Source: Temnothorax longispinosus
Taxonomy: Eukaryota; Arthropoda; Insecta; Hymenoptera; Formicidae
Length of the DNA: 64,000 nucleotides
Assembly: GCF_030848805.1 (NCBI RefSeq)
Contig: NC_092365.1
Span: forward strand, 6,758,001-6,822,000
Direction: 5' to 3'
The notes beneath the pieces were generated by a model. It was not told the origin of the DNA and searched no databases. It saw nothing but the letters and a program-made list of their open reading frames with translations. Positions 37,139-47,600 of the stretch are shown piece by piece (position 1 is the first letter of the stretch; each line of letters begins with the position of its first letter). The translations under genes were made by a program, and so were the position numbers.

Positions 37139-38695
37139 TATTTATAATAACTTACCATAAACTCCTTCCATTAAAAATTCCCCAAATGTCTTTATAGCAT
37201 TCTTCATCTGTTCAAGTGACAAGTTTACAAAGGACATTACTTCAAAATCCATCCCCTTTAATAGTTCACCAATTTGTGCAGCATCGTTTTTGGGTGTCTC
37301 TAGACACATGTGATTTTCATAATCGCAATTTGCAATGACCAAAGCTATTTTTGCAATTGCCTTTTCACGCGGAAGATCGAGCTATATCAATACGAATATC
37401 AACTGTATGAATATGTGTATTATCATAACAGTTTTATAACAAAATTTTAATTTAATCTCTTTACTCAGAATTCTCTCATAAAATAATGCATTACAAAATG
37501 TAATTCTTACCATTACGCGACTTTCTTGAGTGATTACCTCATTCACATCATTGCTTATGAAGCAATAATATTTTCCTTCATCCTTAGAGCCAAACCGTTT
37601 TATCTAGAATATTATTTCTTTTTTTGTTACAAAATTTTACCTTATCTAATGTTAACATTACATATACTTATTACATTACATATAATATTACATTACGTAT
37701 ACTTACGTGCAATACATTAGATGTTTCTCCTTCTAGTCTTGTATTATCTCTGAACCACTGATAACGTGGTTCAGGATGACCATGCGCTACACATTTAATT
37801 AAAAAATCTTCATCTTCCTTAAGCTCTAAGAAAGCAGGCGGTTGCTGCTGTATAACCACAGGCACGTGAGATATATTTACAAAAACTGATCTCGTTAGCA
37901 ATACTGCTCCTTCATCATCGGTGACTTGTGAGATTTTGCAGTTATACTCTCCAGCTTGATCGTGGCTATGAGAAATTATGTGTAATAATCAATTGATTTG
38001 CCACACCACAAATTTAGACAATATTCTTACCTATTTATAATGATGTCAAGTTCGCAACTTTGCTGTTCGTGCAGCTCAATGTTATTGCAACACCATTGGT
38101 AACTCGGCGATGGTATACCTGTAGCTTTGCAAGAAAGACGAAGATGCTGGCCAAGGGATATTTCTAAAGTGTCACGTCCCATATCATCGGAAGGATGTTT
38201 AACAATTACTGACTCCTCTAATAACAATTTCATTTAAAATCAGATTGTCGTGTGAAGTGTTTCGTCTACAGTTCTATTAATTCGACTAGAGTAAAGAGAT
38301 AGACACATGTACCTGGATAATGTAAAACTGACAAAGCATCGCCAAGTTCGCAGTCTCTGAGCAACGTGCATAGTATTCCAACTGTGCACATTTTTACATT
38401 GAGCTCAAACAGTAGATTGTCCGCTGGTGTTTTCATAGCACTGATATTCCGTTCTAATGACTGTAGCCACGACTTCCTACATGTGACACACATATAAAGA
38501 TCTATAAGGGCAGACGCTCGATTGATTTTGATCGGTTATCCGAATCGTCTCTCCTTACCAATGATATCCAAGTTGTTTGGCTACGTGACAAGCGAGTACC
38601 TGCCAGCTAGAGTTCTTGTTCAACTCGTGAATCAATTCGTTGTATACTGTTGACGGGATGTGTTCTAGATACACGTCTTCGTTGATTTTTGCCAT
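35670..38695 (-). CDS. MALT1: MALT1-type paracaspase (death domain, Ig repeats, caspase fold)
   Basis: Eleven exons on the minus strand join without frame break: 38559-38695, 38313-38476, 38031-38217, 37707-37965, 37511-37603, 37156-37381, 36864-37047, 36545-36759, 36368-36466, 35867-36135, 35670-35771. The product is about 644 residues. Order: a death-domain-like N-terminus (about 1-100, ending KMCTVGILCTLLRDCELGDA), two Ig domains (Cys in LSCKATG and AGEYNCK; Cys in FLIKCVAHG and GKYYCF), a caspase p20-like domain from KIALVIANCDYENH, and a C-terminal Ig3-like part. The catalytic dyad is intact: His about 363 in YYAGHG and Cys about 411 in LDMCQT. MALT1 cleaves after Arg in CARD-coiled-coil/Bcl10 signalling complexes upstream of NF-kB. 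Here that role is inferred. It converges on the MAIP1-like gene, 261 bp apart; AATAAA on minus at 35619-35624. Confidence 0.92.
36152..36302. mobile_element. MITE with AAAT target duplication in a MALT1 intron
   Basis: A 151-bp palindromic element has arms of about 65 bp starting GGAGGGGTAAAAACCACAGT. It is flanked on both sides by AAAT (36148-36151 and 36303-36306), a likely target-site duplication. It makes up most of the 232-bp intron between MALT1 exons 9 and 10, and its end is 16 bp from the exon 10 acceptor at 36135. Confidence 0.88.
37091..37136. repeat. (TA)n microsatellite in a MALT1 intron
   Basis: About 22 TA units lie in the intron between exons 6 and 7 of the MALT1-like gene, 20 bp from the exon 6 donor. 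The length is likely polymorphic. Confidence 0.9.
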
Positions 38696-39164
38696 TCTTA
38701 ATATAAATTATATTTATTGCTGTACAATTAAGGCGATTAAAGGACAATCGACGTTTCGATTTCCCTGCTGTCAAACTGATGCGTTACTCATCACTGCACG
38801 TATTTTCCAGAAACCAGATTTTCCTCGATATGATAGAAGGAAACTAATGAATAAACGCATATTTTAGGAAAAAATGCATTTATTACAATTTTATTTTTCT
38901 AACATTTGTTTATCAGGAATATAACAATATTTCATGAAAAATTACATCTAATTATATCTAATTTTATACACGATAAAATTTTATTTTCTTCGTGGGTGTT
39001 TTTTTCCTGTACACACTCATGCATGCATGGTGAAACGAGAGGTGATTTTTTTCCGATGAATTCAAGTCGCATTCGCCAGCCGATTGGCTGCGTTCAACGG
39101 AAACTTAGGAAAAAGCAGCTCAACGAGATTTCTTTATTACGATTGGTTTCTACACTCTTTAAAG
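38696..39164. other. Upstream region of MALT1-like gene
   Basis: The likely 5' UTR and promoter of the paracaspase gene. I see no clear TATA box and no other gene. Confidence 0.45.
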
Positions 39165-39586
39165 CGGGGAACACATACTTTTGCATAATGCATAATACGT
39201 AAGTATAAAGCGGGGAGCACACACTTCTGCACAACGCATAAGAGCCACCGCACAAGACTTTCGTATGATCTTGTAGTAACGTAACGTGAGCCAACGCACA
39301 AGAAACGTATCGATTAGAGCTTTCGCATAAGCTCTCGCATGGTAACGTAACGTAGATTAACGCACAAGAAACGTATAACGCCGTAACGGCCGTAACCAAT
39401 ACGTTTCTTGTGCGTTGGCTCACGTTACGTTACGCTACGTGATCATACGAGAGTCTTGTGCGGTGGCTCTAATGCGTAAGCATAAGAAAATTGATTGGTC
39501 TATTTTCTTATGTACATGTGTATAGGCCAATCAATTTTCTTATGCTTACGCATTATGCGTTGTGCAGAAGTGTGTGCTCCCCGCTT
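39165..39586. mobile_element. Large palindromic foldback element
   Basis: Arms of about 180 bp face each other around 39400. The left starts AGCGGGGAGCACACACTTCT (39208) and continues GCACAACGCATAAGAGCCAC. The right ends with the complement at about 39586. Inner stretches such as CGCACAAGAAACGTAT and GTAACGTAACGT are repeated and inverted more than once, and a second small palindrome (AATTGATTGGTC facing GGCCAATCAATT) sits in the right arm. A partial extra copy of the left end begins at 39165. No coding capacity. Confidence 0.8.
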
Positions 39587-39590
39587 AAGG

Positions 39591-39711
39591 GCCCGGACAC
39601 ACACTTCGGCACAACGCATAATGTGTAAGCATAAGAAAATTGATTGGTCCATACACATGTGCATAAGGAAATAGACCAATCAATTTTGTGTGCGATGGCC
39701 TTTATTCCTTT
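39591..39711. mobile_element. Related foldback fragment
   Basis: It starts GGGCCCGGACACACACTTCG, repeats the CACAACGCATAATG and TAAGCATAAGAAAATTGATT words of the neighbouring element, and ends with the inverted CCAATCAATTTTGTGTGCG. It appears to be a second, shorter member of the same family inserted next door. Confidence 0.65.
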
Positions 39712-39932
39712 ATCTTATTCCTTATTATTCTCCCTGAGCCCTTTTAAGCTAATGGTGTTCCTTTCGCTGATTGGCTCCGCCATTTCCCGATCAGCGCTTC
39801 CGGTTCTTTAGTAGAAGTGAGACAAAGCTATAAGTGAGAGTGAGATAAAGCTATAACATGTCCGCCATTTATCGACAAGACGTTAGTGGGAGTGAGACAA
39901 AGCTACGGTATTGGCACAACTCTACTTAAGTC

Positions 39933-40073
39933 CGTATCAGACTCTGGATTGGGGTTGAGATTGGATTGAAATTTAATCAATCAGAACAGAGAAAACTGAT
40001 CTCAAGTTTAATAAACTGTGCTCTGATTGGTCAAATTTTAATCCAATCTCAATCCAAATCTGTAGTCTGATAC
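39933..40073. mobile_element. Palindromic MITE-like element
   Basis: The arms GTATCAGACTCTGGATTGGG and GAGATTGGATTGAAATTTAA on the left pair with the complement on the right (ending AGTCTGATAC). Total length is about 141 bp. Different sequence from its neighbours. Confidence 0.8.
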
Positions 40074-40090
40074 AGGCATTACAGGAACTC

Positions 40091-40495
40091 TTTAAGGTGA
40101 TCCTAAAGCTGTTTGTAATACCTACACTCGTTTTTAACAATATTTGCTTCGTATAAAAATTCTACAACTTGATGTTACAAAATGAGGGTGCAGGTCCATT
40201 CAGTAGACATCAAGGAATATCATACCGTTTGTAGAATTAGGCTGAGACTCCAAACAAAAAAGTTAAACGAAAAGTACGATAATGTACGTACATTACGTTC
40301 ACGTAATCGTACTTTTTGTTTAACTTTTTTGTTTGGAGTCTCAGCCTAATTCTACAAACGGTATGATATTCCTTGATGTCTACTGAATGGACCTGCACCC
40401 TCATTTTGTAACATCAAGCTGTAGAATTTTTATACGAAGCAAATATTGTTAAAAACGAGTGTAGGTATTACAGACAGCTTTAGGATCACCTTAAA
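40091..40495. mobile_element. 405-bp near-perfect palindrome
   Basis: The left arm runs from TTTAAGGTGATCCTAAAGCT at 40091 to about 40285. The right arm is its reverse complement up to 40495, with only a few mismatches along about 195 bp. The small loop near 40293 (GTACGTACATTACG) is itself nearly self-complementary. It ends 269 bp before the start codon of the THAP gene. It is a foldback or MITE-type element without coding capacity; transcripts through it would form long double-stranded RNA. Confidence 0.88.
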
Positions 40496-40763
40496 GATAC
40501 CCAAGGGTTGATGAAGAGGAGAGCACGGGAGGAGAGATTGCAGGCTGGGGACGTGTACTGTATGCGTGAGTATACCGTGAGTGTGCGTACCGTGTATGTA
40601 TGTATGTATGTACATACGTATGAGTCCCGTGAGACGAAAGCGCAACCTTGCGGAGCATTAGTATACTACTACTTGACTCGGCATTCGGTCGCATGTTTTG
40701 ACAATTTTTCCATGCCATTTCCTCCTTGTCTCTGTTCTTCATAGTTCTGCCAGGTTTGAAGTC

Positions 40764-42887
40764 ATGTCAAAATCGTCAAAATACTGCGCTGTACCTAATT
40801 GCAAAACAGGCTACAAAAGCCTAAAAATAAAAAGCTCTTTTTTTAGAGTGCCAACGAATAGCGAACGGCTCAAAAAATGGCAAGCAGCGATTCCTGGCAA
40901 GAAATTGATTCCATCGCATTTGGTTTGTGAGAAACATTTTGAAGAAAAATATATTTTCCGAAAGTACATCAAGCATGACGCGAACGGGAAAGTTATTGCA
41001 GAGGTAAGTTCCAGTTTCCTTAATTCATTCGGCAGTTTGTCGTATTCATGTCATTATCATATGGTACTTATCAATAAAATAAAAAAATGTTGTTACATTT
41101 TTTTGTAATTTATTGCTCACAAAACTCAATGCTGTACGTTTTATTTTTGTTTTGCTGTTGAAGGTTATATATAAACGTCCTCGTCTAGACGAATCAGCCG
41201 TTCCAACTATATTTGAAAGCAATGAGCAAATTTTCAAATCAATACAAAAAGAAGAGTTAGACATCGTCGATACTTATTTAGAGAATGAAATTGCAGCATC
41301 TCCAACACACAATTCGTTCGATGTTACTGTTACAATCAATGAATCGCCGATCGTGAAAGTCGAGCCAGAAACTGAGTTTATTCTGCCGGACCTGCCAAAT
41401 GATGTTGCTGAAGGTGCATATTGCATAGTACTTTATTTCCAATAAATCAACATTTTTATATTGTAATTTTATTATAGAAGAAGCAACCGATCTTGCATTT
41501 ACAAATATCACAAATGAGCCAATTTGTGCTGCAGAAACTCCAGTCCCGGCAACTTGTGACACAACTTTCAACATTTCATCGGTTACTATCACCGAAAGTA
41601 AGTTTTATGAATAAGAAAAAAAAGACAATATGTACCTTGAAACATTTTTTTAGTCAATACATAGCACATTTTTTTTTAATTCAAAAAAAGAGGGACCATG
41701 GGGAGAGCCCATATGGTCTACATAAGATGGAGCTGATGGTTGTGTCGCAACTACGTATGACTAAGGCCTTTTACATGAACGCCACATAGCATATTTAGCA
41801 CTATGTGAATTTTCCATGGCTACTGCTATTGCATAGTGCTTTATTTCCAATAAATCAACATTTTTATATTGTAATTTTATTATAGAAACAGCAACCGATC
41901 TTGCATTTACGAATATCACAAATGAGCCAATTGCTGCAGAAACTCCAGTCCTGGTAACAACTTGTGGCACAACTTACAACATTTCATCGGTCACTATCAC
42001 CGAAAGTAAGTTTTATGAATAAGAAAAAAAAAGTACCTTGACGTTAGGTACCTATACGTACCTTGAAACATTTTTGTAGTCAATACATAGCACATTTAGC
42101 ACTGTGAATTTTCCATGGCTACTGCTATTAAAAGCTATGCACCTTGACATATACTAGAATACTTGAGAACTACAGATGAAATTTACCTTGTAGTCCCCGC
42201 GCCATCCTCGTCTTCATCGCCGCATTATCCTTGCTAAAAATGTGTGACGCGACCGATTGTATTATTGCAGATAAATCAAGTGCACATCCCGACAACAGCG
42301 GAGGCTATTCCGTGACGCTACCTATGCCGTGGATTGTGGGTCAGTTACCCAGGTCCCAATCAAATCAGTACCTGGTATTTTTGTATACAATAACGTTGAA
42401 GAGACAGAAAACCGACATTCCGATAACCCAAAGATGTGTAACCCTCGATGAGCAAAAAAACTTACGTTATTACATATATGGAAACCTCGTTAACACAGAT
42501 GCAACGAATCTTGTGCAAAAATTGGACAACATAACAATGCTTCCAAGTATTTTGATCAACTTCCAATACAAGAGCCTGTGTTGTGGCATGGGCGATGTGA
42601 AAGTCCGTTTTATGCAAGCAGAGGATACATTCAAAAACTATGTTGATCAGTGGCATCACGGCGAATGTTCTCTGCTATGTTCAAGAAGAAGATGCGATTC
42701 TTGCACTAAGTTGAGGAGGAAGGTCCTGCAAAAGGAAAGAAGATCAATAAATCCGCATTATGGAATTCGGACCAGTGGCTTGTCGAGCCCAGTTGACAAA
42801 TATAAATTACAAGTGATTCGGAGAAAAATCAACATTTTGCGCAAGAGACGCGAGAAAAATCAAGCAAAAGAAAATCGTCAAAATTAA
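40764..42887 (+). CDS. THAP zinc-finger protein with duplicated exon
   Basis: Five exons join in frame: 40764-41003, 41164-41413, 41478-41597, 41886-42005 and 42271-42887, giving about 448 residues. Exon 1 is a THAP domain: C2CH ligands in YCAVPNC and VCEKHF, the FFRVP motif and the conserved Trp in LKKW. Exon 2 carries the AVPTIF sequence that follows THAP domains. Exons 3 and 4 are near-identical 120-bp copies (shared TDLAFTNITNEP, ISSVTITE). The last exon has a Cys cluster (CSLLCSRRRCDSC) and ends in a highly basic, possibly coiled stretch. THAP domains bind DNA and occur both in host regulators and in P-element-type transposases. I see no transposase core here, so this is either a host regulator or a domesticated gene. 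Foldback elements surround it. AATAAA overlaps the stop codon. Confidence 0.82.
41419..42115 (+). repeat. Tandem ~400-bp duplication carrying one THAP-gene exon
   Basis: Two copies, about 41419-41820 and 41821-42115, each contain TTGCATAGT(A/G)CTTTATTTCC, the intron end, the 120-bp exon, its donor GTAAGTTTTATGAATAAG, and AGTCAATACATAGCACATTT. The duplicated unit takes in the acceptor, exon and donor, so it created an extra exon with working splice sites and unchanged phase. Confidence 0.85.
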
Positions 42888-43121
42888 TAAAATCAATAAG
42901 TCTTTATTATTTACTACATTATGCGCTGTTTTCGATTATTTGTACCTGCCGTTTTTCATTCACGATCGACACGTGGAATTTTAAGGTATAGGCAGTAGTT
43001 TCTATACTTGGTCTGCACGAAATTATTTTTGTATGCAAAATGCGATAAAAATATATTGTAAATGTATTTTTATCGATGTACAATATATTTACAATATATA
43101 TATTGTAGAAATTGTGAATTC

Positions 43122-43303
43122 TAAGGGCCGTTCTACAATACATCGCAAATGATGGCAACTGTTACTTGAAAAGTTTTATTTCTGGTTGTGCTTGTCAATT
43201 TTAACTTTTTTGGCGACAGCAATTGGCAATTGAAAATCAGAAATAACACTTTTTAACTAACAGTTGCCATCGCGTTTGCGACATATTATAGAATGGCCCT
43301 TAG
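43122..43303. mobile_element. MITE, 182 bp
   Basis: Inverted ends of about 45 bp: left TAAGGGCCGTTCTACAATA then ATCGCAAATGATGGCAACTG; right is the complement, ending ATGGCCCTTA. No coding capacity. Confidence 0.85.
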
Positions 43304-43320
43304 GGTTACTTCGATCATCT

Positions 43321-43409
43321 CCGATTAGTCCATTTGGAAATGACCAACCGTGATTGTCAATCTGCTTAGAAATGCAAATGCAATTGGTCATTTTTAATGG
43401 ACTAATCGG
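43321..43409. mobile_element. Small foldback element
   Basis: The arms CCGATTAGTCCATTTGGAAA (43321) and the complement TTTTTAATGGACTAATCGG (to 43409) enclose a short loop. Probably a truncated MITE lying between two others. Confidence 0.65.
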
Positions 43410-43430
43410 CCGATTAATGTTAAAGACTAT

Positions 43431-43568
43431 GGGCCGGTCTCAGTCTCCGATTAACGTGATTCTCCGATTAAACTCACTCTGCATCTCTTTCTAACTATCC
43501 CCCTAAAAAGAGACGAAGAGTGAGTTTAATCGGAGAATCACGTTAATCGGAGACTGTGAGACCGGCCC
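43431..43568. mobile_element. MITE with 48-bp inverted ends and TAT duplication
   Basis: The left end GGGCCGGTCTCAGTCTCCGA is followed by TTAACGTGATTCTCCGATTA. The right end is the complement with a 2-bp insertion. TAT flanks both sides (428-430 and 569-571 of the 43-kb line), suggesting a 3-bp target duplication as for PIF/Harbinger-type elements. Superfamily is an inference. Confidence 0.85.
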
Positions 43569-43571
43569 TAT

Positions 43572-44161
43572 GGAGTCTCAGTTTTCTTATTCCCATGTCT
43601 GTGATTGGTTAGTGCAGCGCTCTAGTGATTATTACTGAACGCACCCAAGCGCTTGGTGACTTTCGCGGCTTTTCCAGCGGCCCTAGGAAAAAAATGGCCA
43701 AAGTCCCTAAGCTTGTCGTTGCGGATACGGCCGCGGGGTGGCGCGGCGGGGCCATGGTCGGCCCGCGAAGTTGCAGCTCCTGCGCAATGCGCGTGGCGCG
43801 CTGCGCCGCATGATCTTGCGTATCAGTGTTTGCCAGTGCCATCCGGAAGGCGCACATCGGGTTACGCGGGTAAACGCAGCGCGATAATCGCGATCCGTGC
43901 GAGATTCCGTGCCGAGCGTTGGTGCGTCGTCAAATCAGGGGGGGGGGGGTAAAAAAAACTCAGGGAACTCGCGAGGGAGGCGGACGAAGGGTTCGTTCTT
44001 CGACACTAGGGTGGCTGGTGGTCGGCGGCGGTCGTCGGTCGGCGGTCGCTCGGTGGCGGCGGTAGTGGTGGTTGGTGGTGGTGGTGGTGGCGACGGCGGC
44101 GGTGGTGGTGGATGCTCCGGGTTCCGCGAGTGTCCGCGAAAAACTAGTGCCGCGAGCCATC
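43572..44161 (+). promoter_or_regulatory. Likely promoter and 5' UTR of Crtc
   Basis: CpG-rich sequence includes a G-run at about 43938-43948 and a GGT/GGC-rich tract at about 44060-44110 just upstream of the Crtc start codon. The reading frame through the GGT tract is open but has no upstream ATG in frame. No TATA box is obvious. CpG-rich, TATA-less promoters fit a broadly expressed gene. Confidence 0.45.
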
Positions 44162-44584
44162 ATGGCGAACCCACGGAAATTCAGTGAAAAGATCGCGCTG
44201 CTGAACCAGAAGGAGGCGCAGGACTCGGCGGCATTCGAGGCGATCATGAAGGAGGTCTCGAACGTTACGAGCAGAGTAAGGAATTATCCCAGTTATCGTT
44301 TCCTTTTCGGCGTGGGTGGCCTCGCCGAGCCGTGCCGCGCCGCGATCGCGCCGTGACCCGTCGTGCACCTCCCTCGGCTCTCAGATGTTAGAACGTAAAC
44401 AACGGCTGTCCCCCCTCGCCCCCCGACCCCGCGGACCCCCCATCGCGTTCCCTCCGCGGTCCCTCCTCCGCCCCTCATATTCTCTTGCCGTTCTCGTTTT
44501 CTCGTTCTCCCTCCGATTCCCCCGTTTCTTTTTATGCGCTTACCGCGCTGTCGGTTTCCGTGTGTGTGTGTGTGTGTGTGTATG

Positions 44585-44620
<36 letters not shown>

Positions 44621-47600
44621 TGTTGCCTGTCTCTGCCCTGCCTGCCTGCCCTGCCTGTGCCTTGCCTGTGTATCGGCCGGGTTGCTCCGCGAGCGTGCGA
44701 GCGTGTGTGTATGTGTCGACTGCCGTGGCAAGTGCATCGCGCGCGCGGCACGCGTTGTACGTACGTACGTGCAACACACCGCGAGCGACGCACATCCGCG
44801 CGCGCTCCGATATACGTCGCATGGATGTTCGTCGAGCGCGTGAGCGCGACGTTTACTCCCGCGCGAGACGCACGCCGCACCGGAGACATACGAGAGATAC
44901 GAATCGCGCGGCGCGACGCTCCTCGGAGACGCTTATCGAGGCGCGATTACGCGTCGCGGATTAATTTTCCGCGGCCGCGAGCGCGATCGATCCCGCGCCG
45001 CCGGTCGATGCGCCACACCACGCCGCGCGAAACTCACGTTGCGAAATTTTAACGCGAAACAAAACGAACGATTCCGCTCCAGTATCTCCGCATCTCCGAA
45101 TTCGTTCCCGAATTTGTTGTTTGGCAATTCCGCGCGGAGTACTCGCGGAGTATTCGAACGGCGTGGCCGCCGCGCCGGATGTGTGGCACGCGGGATTTCG
45201 TATTTTGCTAAAAAATAACATCGAGAGCCAAGCGTCAACGTTTTTTCCCCCCTCGGGCGGTCTCGCGGGTGACGAGCGAGCAGCAGCTCGGCGGCGCGTT
45301 CGATTCGTTTCGATGCGCATGTAAACATTCCGCTCTCTCAATAGCATCGCGCCGGCGGCCCTCGAGGTATTTTCAACGGGAGCGTCGGCGAGGTTGGGTC
45401 GATGCATTTAGCGTTCTCGAGCGCACCTCCGCATGCCCCCGTGCGGTTAAAACGGACCGCCGTGCTACGTCGCGCCGGGGAGCGTTCGCCAATCGCGTCG
45501 AAAAGATAAGGACGTCTCGCGGGACCGCGTTCGACGCTATCCGAGCATCTCGGATAGCGAGGGCCCTCTGGAACAAAACGAGACGCGATCGGATCTCCGC
45601 GTTTCTCCCGCAGAAAAGAAGATTGCTTGGTATTTCATTTTAGACGGTCAAATCGTTTGGGACAGGGGTCGGCAAACTGCTCCGTTTATTTCTGTACGGC
45701 CCGCGTAATTATTACTGTTGTATCCTGAATCTTTCATTGATAATAAATTGATTTTCTACCTTGTTATACAGAGTGTTTTCTAATAAGGAAGTACAAAAGA
45801 TTGATGGGGATATTCCCTGGCTTATTTTAGGAAGAAATGGTCCTATAAACATATGCCCTAAACTGCTTCGTTTTCAAAATACAAGGTGTCAAGAAAAAAA
45901 AATGAAAATTTCGAAAATGTGGAAAACCTTTAAAGATATTTTATTCAAATTTGGTATGGCTACATGTGGTATTAAGAATCATTTTCATTTTTTAGTACTG
46001 GTTCTAAAACTGGACCTAAAAACATTTTTAGGTCCACCAGAGGTGTGCGTCTTTGACACCCTGTATTTTTAAAACGAAGCAGTTTAGGGTACATGTTTAT
46101 AGTACCTTTTCTTCTTAAAATAAGCTACGGAATATCCCCTTCAATTTTTTTTACTTAGGAAACACCCTGCAGTGGCTACATAATGCTAATCTTGACCCGC
46201 AAAGTCTAAAATATTTACTACCTGGCACGGAAAGAAGCTTGCCGACTCTTGGTTTAGGATGAAAAATGCTTAAATGATTGACTCTCAAGTATCAATTGTC
46301 GTCCCGTTACCTGGCAGCTCTTAAATCGTCATTTGTCACGTCTCGTCTATCAACAAAACCGAATTCCATTAGATTTTACAATATCCGTATGTATATTGGA
46401 TTGAAATTTGTTCGCTCCCGGAGCGTTGCTGTTTAAAGTACCGGCATTCGAATCGGCAATCGGAGAATGGAATACGCTACGGAGATAAGAACCAGTTTAT
46501 CGGAGCGTGGTCCACGGGAGGGCCGATATTGCGCCGCGAAGTCAACGTTTACGATCGGAAAAAGGAAACCGAAGAGATCCCGGGCACTTTCGCGACGATA
46601 GAACTATTAGAACTAACGTTCCGTTACGTCACCCGAATGGTAACGAGGATGGCAAGACATACGACGAATCCCTAGTCCCCTGACTCCGTGAGTCTCGCAG
46701 CGGGGAGGAGAAAACCAGCTGGTTTAGCCTGCGGGTAATGTCTCGCAAATGTTTGAGTTTTCGTTCCGAAGGCGGCAAAGATCGCTTACGACCGTTTAAT
46801 GTTTTTGCGGTGGCCATGGTTGTCAATGACCGGACCTGTACAGGTGGCCTCGGCGAGCAGCTCGGTGGGTGCTAGTCCCACGGGATCCGGCGTTCCGGAG
46901 ACCCCGCTGTCCGTCAAGAGTGCCGGCGCCAGTCCACCGCAGTCCAGCGGCAAGCATCTGCACATTAACCTGGGAAATCAGTTCAGGGCGGGTGGCTCGC
47001 TGCCGAACGTTAACAACAATATCAATTGCGGCAACGACGCGAAAGAGCACTCCTCGCCGCATCCCGGCGCGATCCACTCGATCGACCTTAAGGTCTGTAC
47101 CGCTCATTCCCCGAACGAAAATACATCCTACAGTTGTTGTTGCCCCGGCTTGTTGTCTCCTGAACGTTTCGTTGCACCCACCCTCTCTATCTCTCTCTCT
47201 CTTTCAAACGCACCCTCATCTCGTTCCACGGAGAAAAATTTATTCCAAGTCGCGTCAATTCGCTTCGGAGATTATTGGTTCAGGCACGCGCTGCCTTAGG
47301 TTTATTCGAAAAGATCTCGGCGATCGAAAGAGTCAATTTTTGGGGCCAGGCTTTGTGATATTTAGACTCGAAACGCAAAGGTTTAAATTGTCATGTTTAA
47401 ATTGTCAGAGCGCAACAAAGTTCGATTTGGAGTTCCATTTTAGCTGAACGCAATGTTTTTAATAAGAAAGAAAAAAACTTGTGTTAGAAGAAAATTCTTC
47501 TTTATATGAAATTGATGTAAATCACATTATTATAAAGTAATAACAATAACTTTGTCATGCGTTTCGCGTTGAGACTCATCTATCATCATTTCGAAAAGTT

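Noticed and set aside
44072..44161. Thirty extra Val/Ala-rich residues before Crtc
   Set aside because: The frame begins with TTG, not ATG, and the sequence is a GGT-repeat 5' UTR; the conserved family N-terminus starts at 44162.
43897..44187. Gly-rich 96-codon frame
   Set aside because: It comes from the GGT/GGC repeat in the Crtc leader and starts out of frame with Crtc.
44293..45052. Several 80-198-codon frames on both strands with Cys/Val, Thr/His or Arg runs
   Set aside because: They are translations of a (GT)n/(CGTG)n microsatellite and CpG-rich DNA in Crtc intron 1.
45761..46072. 103-codon open frame
   Set aside because: It starts at TTG and runs through one arm of a palindromic transposable element, without protein similarity.
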